Source: Natronosalvus caseinilyticus
Lineage (GTDB): Archaea; Halobacteriota; Halobacteria; Halobacteriales; Natrialbaceae
NCBI RefSeq assembly: GCF_017357105.1
Contig: NZ_CP071596.1
Location: forward strand, 558,001-622,000
Reading direction: 5' to 3'
DNA length: 64,000 bases
The position numbers were made by a program, and so were the translations under genes. Below the pieces are notes generated by a model. It did not search any database. It was given only the letters and a program-made list of their open reading frames with translations, and was not told the DNA's origin. Below are positions 7,844 to 16,335 of the stretch, piece after piece. Each line of letters starts with the position of its first letter. Positions within the stretch are counted from its first letter, which is position 1.

Positions 7844-9108
7844 GCGGCGACGGCGGTTCGGGTTCGGGTTCGAGTTCGAGTTCGAGTTCGAGTCCCAGCA
7901 GCGGTGACGGCAGCGGGGACGGCGGCTGGCGTGAACGCGGCGGAGCAACCCTCGACCGCCTCGTCGACGCCTCGGCGGCCGAACGCGTCGCGATCAGCCT
8001 CGCCTCCCTCGTCTTCGCGCTCGTCGTCGGCGCCGTCCTGGTGTTCGTCTCCGGGTTCGTCGCCGAGTGCTCGAGCCCCTTCATCTACCTGCCGGGGCTC
8101 GGATACGGCTGTTACAACCCGCTCGAGATGTACTGGACGATCCTGGAGGGGGCGTTCGGCTCGTTCACCGACCTCGGCCAGACGCTGTTGCAGACGACCC
8201 TGTTGCTGTTCACCGGGCTCTCGGTCGCCGTCGCGTTTCGCGCCGGCCTGTTCAACATCGGGACGCAGGGGCAGATGGTGCTCGGCGCGCTGGCGACGGC
8301 GATGACGGTGCTCACGGTCGGGGAGTTCGTGCCGGATACGCTGGTCGGCTCGCTCGTCGTGATCCCGATCGGGATCGTCGTCGGCGGTTTCGTCGGTGGG
8401 GTCTGGGGGATGATTCCCGGCCTGATGAAGGCCTACGCGAACGCCCACGAGGTGATCACGACGATCATGCTCAACTTCGTCGCCGCGGGCGTCGCCTACT
8501 GGCTCGTACAGGTCCACATCGGCGACCTGGCGAGCGATTCGGTGCAGACGGAACCGATCCCGGGGGTCGCCCGACTCCCGGCGTCGATCGACGGAAGCCG
8601 GTTTTCGCTGATCGCCCTGGTCGGGGCCCTCGCGATCGCCGTCGGCATCGCCCTCCTGTACTCGCGAACCGTCATCGGCTACGATCTGCGCACGAGCGGC
8701 ATCCAGGAGGCCGCGGCGGAGTACGGCGGCGTCGACGCGAAACGAAACGTCGTCACGAGCATGACGCTATCCGGTGTCCTGGGCGGCATTGCCGGGGCGA
8801 TATACGTCACGATGGTCCAGTACCGCTGGCAGGCCGGCATCCCGCCGCTCGGCTTCGACGGCATCGCCGTCTCCATCCTCGCCGGGAACAACCCCATCGG
8901 CGTGATCCCGGCCGCCCTGCTCTTTGGAACCCTCAAGACCGGCAGCGTGGCGGTCGACCTCTCACTCGGCATCCCGAACGAACTCGTCGAGGTGCTCAGG
9001 GGATTGATCATCCTCTTCATCGCCATGCCCGAGTTCTTCCGCCTACTCGGCAAGCACTACGGATTCGGCAGCGAACCCGTCGCGACCGACGGAGGTGAGC
9101 GTCGATGA
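7840..9108 (+). CDS. Nucleoside ABC transporter permease 1
   Basis: This is a 422-residue integral membrane protein of the BPD_transp_2 (branched amino acid/sugar/nucleoside) class. Residues 1-30 are a Ser-Gly tract coded by TTCGGG/TTCGAG hexamers, followed by about ten membrane segments. The conserved coupling segment AYANAHEVITTIMLNFVA (about 205-222) and the loop AGNNPIGVIPAALLFGTLKTG near the end are typical. GGGAGG at 7827-7832 serves as ribosome binding site, and the ATG overlaps the preceding stop (ATGA). It pairs with permease 2 to form the membrane channel. Confidence 0.92.
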   Translation: MSGDGGSGSGSSSSSSSSPSSGDGSGDGGWRERGGATLDRLVDASAAERVAISLASLVFALVVGAVLVFVSGFVAECSSPFIYLPGLGYGCYNPLEMYWTILEGAFGSFTDLGQTLLQTTLLLFTGLSVAVAFRAGLFNIGTQGQMVLGALATAMTVLTVGEFVPDTLVGSLVVIPIGIVVGGFVGGVWGMIPGLMKAYANAHEVITTIMLNFVAAGVAYWLVQVHIGDLASDSVQTEPIPGVARLPASIDGSRFSLIALVGALAIAVGIALLYSRTVIGYDLRTSGIQEAAAEYGGVDAKRNVVTSMTLSGVLGGIAGAIYVTMVQYRWQAGIPPLGFDGIAVSILAGNNPIGVIPAALLFGTLKTGSVAVDLSLGIPNELVEVLRGLIILFIAMPEFFRLLGKHYGFGSEPVATDGGERR

Positions 9109-10169
9109 GCGCGCCGACCGTCACCCGTCGACAGGGCCTCGCCATCGGCGCGGGACTCCTCGGCGTGCTCGCGCTCGGCCTCGTCGTCGACGGCGGACGC
9201 CAGTTCGTCGGGGAGATTGCCGACGTCGTCAGCATCTCCTATCTCGGCTCGGCGCTCCGGTTCACCGTCCCGATCGCGTTCGCCGCGATGGGCGGCATCT
9301 TCGCCGAGAAATCCGGCGTCATCAACATCGGACTCGAGGGGCTGCTCATCGTCGGCGCGTTCAGCTCGATCGCGACCATGTACGCCCTCGGTTCCGACTC
9401 CGTCCCGATCGAGCCGAATCCGTGGCTCGCGCTGCTGGGGGCCATCCTCGCGAGCACGCTGATCGCCCTCCTGTTCGCCATCGTCTGCATCGAATTCAAG
9501 GCCGACCAGATTATCGCCGGCCTCGCCGTCTGGTTGATCGCGCTGGGCGCCGCTCCGTTCCTCAGCGTCGTCATCTGGGACCGACGAAGCAGTCCGGGGA
9601 ACGTCGGTACGTTCTCGTCCATCTCGATTCCGGGACTCTCCTCGCTGCCGGGCGTCGGCCAGATTTTCGAGTTCTCGCCGCAGGTGCTGCTCTTGCTCGT
9701 GGCCGTCCCCGTCTCGTGGTACCTCCTCAACCGAACCACGTTCGGAATGTGGCTCGAGGCCAGCGGCGAGGACCCCAAATCGCTCGACACGGCCGGCGTC
9801 GACGTCCGAAAGGTGCGCTACGCTGGCGTCCTGCTCTCGGGCGTCTACTGTGGCATCGGCGGCGCCGGCTGGGCGCTCAACGTGGGCCAGTTCACGGGCA
9901 CCGGCGACACCATGATCGACGGCCGCGGCTGGATCGGCCTGACGGCGTACCTGATCGGGAACTACAACCCGGTCGGCGCGTTCCTCGCGTCGTTCCTCTT
10001 CGCGGCCCTCGACGCGCTCCAGATCGAACTGCAACAGATCGCAGCCTACGACCTCTCCTCGACGCTCGTTGGTATCATCCCTTACGTCGCCGTCTTAGTC
10101 GTGCTCACGTTCGTCGGCCGAACTCGCATGCCGTCGGCCGCGGGCGAACACTACGACTCCGACGAGTAG
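9105..10169 (+). CDS. Nucleoside ABC transporter permease 2
   Basis: This is a 354-residue permease of the same class as its neighbour and is the last gene of the operon. It has about eight to ten membrane segments and family signatures such as EKSGVINIGLEGLLIVGAF (about 68-86) and GRGWIGLTAYLIGNYNPVGAF (about 268-288). The ATG overlaps the preceding stop by 4 nt and is preceded by a strong site, GGAGGTGA at 9091-9098. Together with the lipoprotein, ATPase and permease 1 it should import nucleosides for the hydrolase encoded just upstream. Confidence 0.92.
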   Translation: MSAPTVTRRQGLAIGAGLLGVLALGLVVDGGRQFVGEIADVVSISYLGSALRFTVPIAFAAMGGIFAEKSGVINIGLEGLLIVGAFSSIATMYALGSDSVPIEPNPWLALLGAILASTLIALLFAIVCIEFKADQIIAGLAVWLIALGAAPFLSVVIWDRRSSPGNVGTFSSISIPGLSSLPGVGQIFEFSPQVLLLLVAVPVSWYLLNRTTFGMWLEASGEDPKSLDTAGVDVRKVRYAGVLLSGVYCGIGGAGWALNVGQFTGTGDTMIDGRGWIGLTAYLIGNYNPVGAFLASFLFAALDALQIELQQIAAYDLSSTLVGIIPYVAVLVVLTFVGRTRMPSAAGEHYDSDE

Positions 10170-10214
10170 TCGTTCGCCAATCCGAGTTTTACGTTTCGCG
10201 GTTTCGCGTTACGA

Positions 10215-11432
10215 TCAGAACCCGTCTCGCAGGTACACCGCCCGTTCGGGAAACAGCGTCTCGAGCGTCTCGAGCGTTCCCGGAGATGCATCGAGACGGC
10301 CCGCGCGCTCGAGTGCTCGAACCGAACGGGCGCCGACGGCGAGTTGTGACAGCGTCGCAACGTCGAGTGCGATGTTTGAGTCCGCCACGGCTACGCGTTC
10401 GCAGGTACCATCGCCCCTCTCGACCGAGAGTTCGAACGCCTCGTCGTTCCACGGGGCCAGCGGGTCGTCGACTGCGAGCGTCACGCTACCGTCGACGGTC
10501 GGATACGAGAGCGCTGACAGCGCCCGCGAGACGTCGACGATCCGGACCATCGGGCCACCCTCGAGTTCGGTCTCGAGTTCGTCAGGATCGCTCGCGATGT
10601 CGAAAAGCGGCGTGTCGGTGGGCAGACGAAGGCGAACGGTCTGGACCTGCGAGTCGTGGTCACGACAGAACGACAGGAGCGCCAGGAACGCCTCGACGTC
10701 GGTGTAGGCGAGTTCGGCGACGTCCATCGTCCGGTCGCCCCAGTCGCCGTTGATCGTGTACTCGAGGTAGCCCGCCGGCTCCCCGTCGCGCTCCCAGACG
10801 GCGACGAACGGGTCCGTCTCCCAGTTCTCGAAGACGCGGTAGCACCACCAGTCCGCGTCGCGATCGATCGAGAGGTCGTAGCGCGCGGCGTGGCGCTCGT
10901 AGACCGGATCGAGAGACTCGTACTCGTCGGCCTCGAGGCGCCGGTATCGGCCGTGTTCGGTGGTTCGTTCCTCTAGGCGCGTCCGGGCGAACGAGAGGTC
11001 CGCGGGGTCGCACTCGACTCGAAGCTGGCGGTTGGCCGTCGCCCAGCCGTACTGCTGGTAGAACCGGTGGCGAAACGGCCAGAGGGCGGCGAGCGTCGCA
11101 TCCCTGTCGCGGTACTCCTCGAGCGAGGCGGCGAGCAGGTCTCGAACGTGGCCGCTCCGACGGTGTTCCGGCGGCGAGGCGACGGAGGCGAGACCAGCCA
11201 TCGAGTGTTCGTCGCCGCGGACGTGAACGTCGAACCAGTAGTGTTTGCAGACACAGAGCAGGTCTCCATCGCCGTCCGCGAACAGTCCTCGTCGGTCGCC
11301 GAGGAGTGCTCGTGGCCGGTCGTGTTCCGCCGGATCGTACGTCGGTGGGCCGTCGGTGGGCGTGAACGCGTAGGAGACGTACTCGTGGAATCGATCGCGC
11401 TCGTCCTCGGAGAGTGCCCGATAGATCGTCAT
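10215..11432 (-). CDS. Eis-like GNAT N-acetyltransferase with SCP2-type C-terminus
   Basis: The product has 405 residues from the ATG at 11432 (MTIYRALSEDERDRF). The N-terminal half is a GNAT domain; the acetyl-CoA loop region reads VASPPEHRRSGHVRDLLAASL (about 82-102). The middle repeats a second GNAT-like fold, and the last 100 residues form a sterol-carrier-like domain (VDDPLAPWNDEAFELSV). This three-part layout is that of the Eis/acetyltransferase family, which acetylates amines, including aminoglycosides in bacteria; the natural haloarchaeal substrate is unknown. It runs convergent to the permease operon. A TATA-like TTATAGTA lies about 50 nt upstream. Confidence 0.82.
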   Translation of the reverse strand: MTIYRALSEDERDRFHEYVSYAFTPTDGPPTYDPAEHDRPRALLGDRRGLFADGDGDLLCVCKHYWFDVHVRGDEHSMAGLASVASPPEHRRSGHVRDLLAASLEEYRDRDATLAALWPFRHRFYQQYGWATANRQLRVECDPADLSFARTRLEERTTEHGRYRRLEADEYESLDPVYERHAARYDLSIDRDADWWCYRVFENWETDPFVAVWERDGEPAGYLEYTINGDWGDRTMDVAELAYTDVEAFLALLSFCRDHDSQVQTVRLRLPTDTPLFDIASDPDELETELEGGPMVRIVDVSRALSALSYPTVDGSVTLAVDDPLAPWNDEAFELSVERGDGTCERVAVADSNIALDVATLSQLAVGARSVRALERAGRLDASPGTLETLETLFPERAVYLRDGF

Positions 11433-11865
11433 AATCGATGAGCGAGAGGCCAGTTCGAAGAATGTTCGTGTCCCATGTGATACTATAACACGCAATCGTT
11501 TCTGCGGTATTACAGGTTTTCTCCGAGATCGTCCGAGACGCTAATGGTCGATTACCGAGCGGCCAGTAGACGACCGTTTCGGCCTCGAGCACGAACCGGG
11601 TCTCTCCATCTGAACGGCACGCCGTAACCCGGTTTGGTGACGCGGCGAGAGAGCGATTGAAATCCGCAATTGCTATCCGCATCGACCGACGAAAATCGCG
11701 AGTCGAGGACGACACGGCCAGTGCCAGTCTCGCTCGTTCCGATTCCGGACGCGCGCTCTCGAAGAGGTACGTCTTGGTTGCTGAGTGGAGGACGACGCCG
11801 GAAACAGGATATTTCCATCGAGAGCGACGTCTAGCGTAAAGTCGGGTGAGGACCACCGTTCGGGT
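11433..11865. other. Intergenic region, divergent promoters
   Basis: This is a 433-bp spacer between two divergent genes. It holds a TATA-like element for the acetyltransferase (about 11481-11491, minus strand). I found no gene in it; frames present on both strands lack a promoter, a ribosome binding site and recognisable motifs. Confidence 0.5.
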
Positions 11866-12684
11866 ATGGTTCACACACAACCCGCACAGGTAACGGTTCC
11901 CGACTGGCTCCAGGATCCGATCGCTGAACTGGTGACGTTCCTGCCGCGACTGGTTGGCGCGTTGGTCATCCTGTTCATCGGCTGGATCATCGGCCGCCTC
12001 GCCGGCCGCGTCGTCATGCGAATCGCCGACGGCATCGAACTCGACCGCATGGTGCTCGAGACGCCACTGGGACGCATCCTCGGCGGAACAGAACAGGCCG
12101 TCTCGAGAACCTTCGGCAAACTGGCGAAGTGGTTCGTGTACGCCCTCGCGATTCTCGCGGCCGCGAACGCCCTCGCGATCGCACTCCTGTCGGAGTGGAT
12201 CTCGACCGCGGTCTCGTACCTGCCGGCGTTCATCGCGGGCCTGCTCGTCATCGTCTTCGGGTTCATCGTCGCTGACTTCGTCGGCGACATGATCGAGCGG
12301 ACTCGAGCAGCGACCCAGACGGTGTACACGTCCTGGTTCGCCGACGGTGCCCGGGTGTTCCTCTACTTCACGGCCATCGTGATCGGCCTCGGGACGATGG
12401 GCATCGACGTTGGCATCCTGCTAGTCTTCGCGCGAGCGCTCGCGTGGGGCCTGGCCGCAGCCGTAGCGATCGGTGCCGGCGTCGCCTTCGGCTGGGGCGG
12501 CAAGGACTACGTCGCCGAAAACATCGACCGCTGGATGCGCCGGACGAACTCGATGAAGCCGTCCGATGAATCGTCCGATCAGCGACGGAGCGAGAGTGGT
12601 GCTGGAACGGGGAGCGGGTCCAGAACCCGATCGGACCGCGAACCCGGTTCCGAGCCGGGACCCGGAGCGGACTCGGACGACTGA
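11866..12684 (+). CDS. Mechanosensitive-channel-type TM-helix protein
   Basis: This is a 272-residue membrane protein. It has an N-terminal amphipathic stretch, then ILFIGWIIGRLAGRVVMRI and further helices that resemble the Gly/Ala-packed helices of MscS TM3 and the conserved TM-helix repeat found in MscS-like proteins. It lacks the large cytoplasmic beta domain of MscS. The last 45 residues are a hydrophilic Ser/Gly/Glu-rich tail. A role in osmotic release or as a channel subunit is plausible but unproven. The start at 11866 (MVHTQPAQVTVPDWL) fits the family. It is convergent with a small gene whose stop lies 13 nt away. Confidence 0.75.
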   Translation: MVHTQPAQVTVPDWLQDPIAELVTFLPRLVGALVILFIGWIIGRLAGRVVMRIADGIELDRMVLETPLGRILGGTEQAVSRTFGKLAKWFVYALAILAAANALAIALLSEWISTAVSYLPAFIAGLLVIVFGFIVADFVGDMIERTRAATQTVYTSWFADGARVFLYFTAIVIGLGTMGIDVGILLVFARALAWGLAAAVAIGAGVAFGWGGKDYVAENIDRWMRRTNSMKPSDESSDQRRSESGAGTGSGSRTRSDREPGSEPGPGADSDD

Positions 12685-12697
12685 TTCCGGACCTCGG

Positions 12698-13099
12698 TCA
12701 CTGAACGACCGGCCGCGCCGCTTTCGGCCGGTCCGCCAACGTCGAGAAGAGCGGCTTGACCGGGACGACGACGTACGTCTTCACCAATCGACCGTTAACC
12801 GAGCGCCACTTCTCGATACGGGCGACAGCGTAGGCATCGTACAGCGACTCGAGCGACTCGAGCAGCGCGTCGAACGCGGCGGTGTCGAACGTTTCGCGCG
12901 GAACGCGGTCGGTGACGACGGCGAGGCGTCGACGCCGCGCGTAGACGTCGAGTCGACCCTCGAACGCGAACTCGGCGTCCTCGATCAGGCCGTGAAGCGC
13001 ACCCATCGTCGGTGCTGACGATTCCGTCGGCAGGGAGATGTACGCCTGGTACTCGTCCGGCCGTTCCGCGACGTATCGTTTCCACAGGCGTTTCAGCAC
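12698..13099 (-). CDS. Conserved hypothetical protein, 133 aa
   Basis: This is a soluble alpha/beta-looking protein beginning MLKRLWKRYVAERPDEYQAY. It has many charged residues and a C-terminal hydrophobic strand (KTYVVVPVKPLFSTL). I do not recognise a named family. The codon pattern matches its neighbours and the gene fills the space between convergent and divergent genes, supporting its reality. There are no membrane segments, Cys residues or catalytic motifs. Confidence 0.6.
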   Translation of the reverse strand: MLKRLWKRYVAERPDEYQAYISLPTESSAPTMGALHGLIEDAEFAFEGRLDVYARRRRLAVVTDRVPRETFDTAAFDALLESLESLYDAYAVARIEKWRSVNGRLVKTYVVVPVKPLFSTLADRPKAARPVVQ

Positions 13100-13299
13100 A
13101 GTTCGGTCACCTCGAGTCCGGCGTCGGATTTATCCCCGCCTCTCGTCCGATCACGTACGCTCGCCATCCTTGGCCGTGACTTCTCGCCACCGGTAATACG
13201 TCCTTTGTTGTTCGTCGCTCTCGATACCCTGAGAGTCAGTTTTTCGTGACGATAGACGATTCGAGAGAGCTATGTGTAATTGCTCACTACCGCCACGCA

Positions 13300-13755
13300 A
13301 TGTCCACTCGTCTCCTCGAGTCGACGCGGTTCGTGACCGTCACGTCGGCAACGTTCGTCGCCGCTGGCGTCGCCATCAGCAGCGGTTGGACTCTGGCCCC
13401 CTCGGTCCGATCCATCGCGGCACTGTGTCTCGTCGCGATCGGGCTCGCCGGCATCGCGAGCGAGGTGAGCGAGCGTCCGCTCGAGGGCGTTCACCGGGCG
13501 ACAGTTCGCTGGTGGGCGGTCGCGTTCGTCACCTTCCTCCCCTACGGACTCGTGGCGGCACCCTCGAGCGAGGGGGCGATGACGGTTGCCGACTCCCTGT
13601 CCGCTGCGATTCCGCTCGTCGCGTTCGAAGTCGGTGCCGGGAGCGCGTTCCTGTGTGCGACTGCGGTAACGACGCTCTACGCGATGGCGCGCTACGGCGT
13701 TCACCCGGGGCGGCCGCGACCCGAAGAACGGATTCTGGTCGAGGGCGACGACTGA
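13300..13755 (+). CDS. Small membrane protein, 151 aa
   Basis: The product is a hydrophobic protein with four predicted membrane segments (for example FVTVTSATFVAAGVAISSGW and SIAALCLVAIGLAGIASEV) and a basic/acidic C-terminal tail (PGRPRPEERILVEGDD). The ATG at 13300 was preferred because the hydrophobic core begins soon after it. An in-frame GTG at 13246 would add 18 residues and cannot be excluded. I recognise no functional motif. Confidence 0.6.
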   Translation: MSTRLLESTRFVTVTSATFVAAGVAISSGWTLAPSVRSIAALCLVAIGLAGIASEVSERPLEGVHRATVRWWAVAFVTFLPYGLVAAPSSEGAMTVADSLSAAIPLVAFEVGAGSAFLCATAVTTLYAMARYGVHPGRPRPEERILVEGDD

Positions 13756-13857
13756 CGCGAATTCTCGTCGCGATTCGATTAAGTTGGGTAACGAATTCTC
13801 TCGAGGGCGTCACCTACTCGCCACACAGCCACCAGAATGCCGTATACGAACCGGGCT

Positions 13858-15063
13858 TCAGACGTGCTGGTCGACGAACGACTCGATCCGCGCCAGCGCC
13901 TCGCGCAATTCCTCGAGCCCCGTCGCGTACGAGACCCGGAGATGGCCTTCGCCGCCGACACCGAAGACGTCTCCGGGGACGACCGCGACGCCGCGCTCGC
14001 GGAGCAGTCGCTCGGCGAACTCATTCGCGATCCCGTCCCACCCGTCGGGCACCTCGGGGAAGACGTAGAACGCCCCCTTCGCCTCGAAACACGGCATTCC
14101 GATCTCGCGAAACCGCGAGATGACGAACCGGCGTCGACGATTGTACTGGTCGACCATCGCCTCGACGTCGTCACCACAGGAGTCGAGCGCCTCGAGGGCT
14201 GCGTACTGGGCGGTCGTTGGCGCCGAGAGCATGCCGTACTGGTGGACGCGGTTCATCGCGTTGATCGCCCCGCCGGGACCGAGCGCGTAGCCCAGTCGCA
14301 ACCCAGTCATCGCGTGGGCCTTCGAGAAGCCGTTGCAGACGATGGTGCGCTCGCGCATGCCTGGCAGCGTCGCGATGGACGCGTGAGTGGCGGTGCCGGG
14401 GCTGGCGTCGGCGGCGGTATCACGCTCGTCGTAGGTCAATTCGGCGTAAATCTCGTCCGAGAGGACCGCGAGGTCGTGCTCGCGGGCGAACGCGGCGATA
14501 GGCTCGAGATCGGCCCGCGACATCACGGCTCCGGTCGGGTTGTTGGGATAGCAGAGAACGAGCAGGTCTGCGGTCTCGGCCCCGGCGGTCTCGAGCGCTT
14601 CGACCGTGAGCCGAAAGTCGTCCTCCTCTCGCGTTCGCACGGGGAGTACCTCTCCGCCCGCGAAGGTCACGCCTGGTCCGTAGGAGATGTACGCCGGCTG
14701 AGCGACGGCGACGGTGTCGCCGGGGTCGACGAACGCTCGAAAGGCCAGATCGACGGCCTCGCTCGCGCCCGCGGTGACGAGAATCTCCTCGTCGGGGCCG
14801 TACTCGAGGCCGAAGCGGTCGCCGACGTACCTCGAGATGGCCTCGCGAAGATCGTACATGCCGCGATTGGCCGTGTAGGAGGTCTTCCCCCGCTCGAGGG
14901 ACTGGATGGCGGCGTCCCGTGCCGCCCACGGCGCGGAGAAGTCGGGTTCGCCGACGCCCAGGGAGATGACGTCGTCACGCTCCTCGGCGATCTCGAAGAA
15001 GCGACGGATACCCGAGGGGCCGACCGCCTGGACGCGTTCGGCTGGCTCGAGGCTCCCGGTCAT
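13858..15063 (-). CDS. PLP-dependent class I/II aminotransferase
   Basis: This is a 401-residue fold-type I aminotransferase of the aspartate aminotransferase superfamily. The segments seen are LGVGEPDF (35-42), TAGASEA (97-103), YPNNPTG (172-178), the cofactor Asp/Tyr pair in SDEIYAELTY (202-211) and the Schiff-base lysine in SKAHAMTGLRLG (Lys248). It transfers amino groups between an amino acid and 2-oxoglutarate; substrate range cannot be read. The ATG overlaps the stop of the upstream Lrp-type regulator by 4 nt, so the two are co-transcribed, and the regulator probably responds to the related amino acid. Confidence 0.92.
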   Translation of the reverse strand: MTGSLEPAERVQAVGPSGIRRFFEIAEERDDVISLGVGEPDFSAPWAARDAAIQSLERGKTSYTANRGMYDLREAISRYVGDRFGLEYGPDEEILVTAGASEAVDLAFRAFVDPGDTVAVAQPAYISYGPGVTFAGGEVLPVRTREEDDFRLTVEALETAGAETADLLVLCYPNNPTGAVMSRADLEPIAAFAREHDLAVLSDEIYAELTYDERDTAADASPGTATHASIATLPGMRERTIVCNGFSKAHAMTGLRLGYALGPGGAINAMNRVHQYGMLSAPTTAQYAALEALDSCGDDVEAMVDQYNRRRRFVISRFREIGMPCFEAKGAFYVFPEVPDGWDGIANEFAERLLRERGVAVVPGDVFGVGGEGHLRVSYATGLEELREALARIESFVDQHV

Positions 15064-15545
15064 GGCGACACGGAGAGTCGGTCGTCGTCCTCGCCATCCC
15101 CGAGTTCGATCCCGTTCTCCTTGTAGGAGGCCATCACGTAGTGGGTAACCGTCTGGGTGATCTCGGGGACCGGAGCGACCTTCTCGCTGATGAACCGGGA
15201 GACCTCGCGGATCGAGTCGCCCTCGACCTCCATATCGAAGTCGTAGTCGCCGCTGATCAGCCGCAGCGCTTTCACCTGCGGGAAGCGAGCGAGTCGTTCG
15301 GCAATGTCGTCGTAGCCCGTCTCGCGATCGAGGGTGACGTTGAGTTCGACCTCGGCGCGAACGCGTTCGTCCTCGAGGCGGTCCCAGTCGACGACGGCCT
15401 GGTAGCCACGAACAATTCCGGCGGCCTCGAGCGCCTCGATGGCGTCGGCTACCTCGTCCTCGTCGAGGTCGGTCATTCGCGCGATGTCGGCCGTGTCGTA
15501 TCGCGCGTTCTCACGAAGCAACTCGAGCACCTCGCGTTCGCTCAT
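15060..15545 (-). CDS. Lrp/AsnC family regulator coupled to aminotransferase
   Basis: The product has 161 residues from the ATG at 15545 (MSEREVLELLRENARYDTAD). The winged helix-turn-helix occupies about residues 1-50 (DEVADAIEALEAAGIVRGY) and the RAM ligand domain about 65-145 (ALRLISGDYDFDMEVEG). It is transcribed ahead of the aminotransferase and overlaps it by 4 nt. This is a regulator-enzyme operon, so local feedback control of amino acid metabolism is likely. The upstream 200 bp are AT-richer and contain CCCAA/TTGGG inverted arms near 15699-15714. Confidence 0.87.
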   Translation of the reverse strand: MSEREVLELLRENARYDTADIARMTDLDEDEVADAIEALEAAGIVRGYQAVVDWDRLEDERVRAEVELNVTLDRETGYDDIAERLARFPQVKALRLISGDYDFDMEVEGDSIREVSRFISEKVAPVPEITQTVTHYVMASYKENGIELGDGEDDDRLSVSP

Positions 15546-15825
15546 ATCCCTCCGAAGCGCGAGCGCCGGCAAAAGCGTTGTGTCACGTGCAACACCTGAC
15601 GGCTCGACGAGTTTCGCCGATTTCGTCCTCGAGCGGGCCGGAATCGGCGTTCTGGGGAGATATTCCACATTCGTCAGCGTGTTAATTCGCCAATATTTAC
15701 CCAACGTGTTTTGGGACAATGTGCATAACGACAGGACTATTTGAGTATCCTATACGCAAGACCGTTGACGATACGGCACTCTCACCGACTCGGGCACCAG
15801 GCCCACCACATCGTCAGAGGCCACC

Positions 15826-16335
15826 ATGCTGTCAATGAAAGATACCGTACCCAAAAACGAGACGATCAAACGAGTTGCACGCCACGTCGAGACGTCGGTG
15901 CGCCGTTCCAGCCCAGTCACCCTGGTGAAAGGACCCCAGCGGAGCGATTCGACGGACGACCGACCGGCCACCACCGACAGCCCGGACGGTCCACACAACG
16001 CCGGCGGACGAGTCCTGGAGACGCCCCGTCAGCGAAAGACGGTCACCTGTCTGCTCGAACATGGGACGACCGGGCCCGTGAAGATGGGGGCCCTCGCCGA
16101 ACGGGTCGCCGCCCGGGAATACGGGACGACGGTCGCTGACCTCGAGGACGGCCAGCGCGAGCGAGTGTACGTCTCGCTTGCTACGTCGGTCCTCCCGAAA
16201 CTGGACCAGCACGGGCTCCTCGAGTACGACAAGTCCCGCGGGCTGGTGTACCCGACCGACCAGCTACAGCGGTTCCGTCCACACCTCAGCGCGTCGGTAG
16301 GTGAACCGACGGCTACCGCTAACGCGGGTCAGTAG
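15826..16335 (+). CDS. DUF7344-type winged-helix protein
   Basis: The product has 169 residues: a basic, low-complexity N-terminus (1-60), then a winged helix of the haloarchaeal DUF7344 type (about 65-150). The helix is recognisable from TPRQRKTVTCLLEHGTTGP, LAERVAAREYG, QRERVYVSLATSVLPKLDQHG and LLEYDKSRGLVYP. Such domains are predicted DNA binders. Unlike the relatives near the right end of the window, this one has no membrane segment. The 3' end overlaps the convergent acidic-linker gene by 7 nt. The second Met at 15835 is an alternative start. Confidence 0.77.
   Translation: MLSMKDTVPKNETIKRVARHVETSVRRSSPVTLVKGPQRSDSTDDRPATTDSPDGPHNAGGRVLETPRQRKTVTCLLEHGTTGPVKMGALAERVAAREYGTTVADLEDGQRERVYVSLATSVLPKLDQHGLLEYDKSRGLVYPTDQLQRFRPHLSASVGEPTATANAGQ

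Noticed and set aside
9057..10034. 325-codon minus-strand frame opposite permease 2
   Set aside because: It is a highly charged, motif-free translation; permease 2 is certain on the other strand.
11552..11818. 88-codon minus-strand frame in the spacer before the mechanosensitive-type gene
   Set aside because: It is Arg-rich with no motif, lies over the promoter region, and its codon pattern is unlike neighbours.
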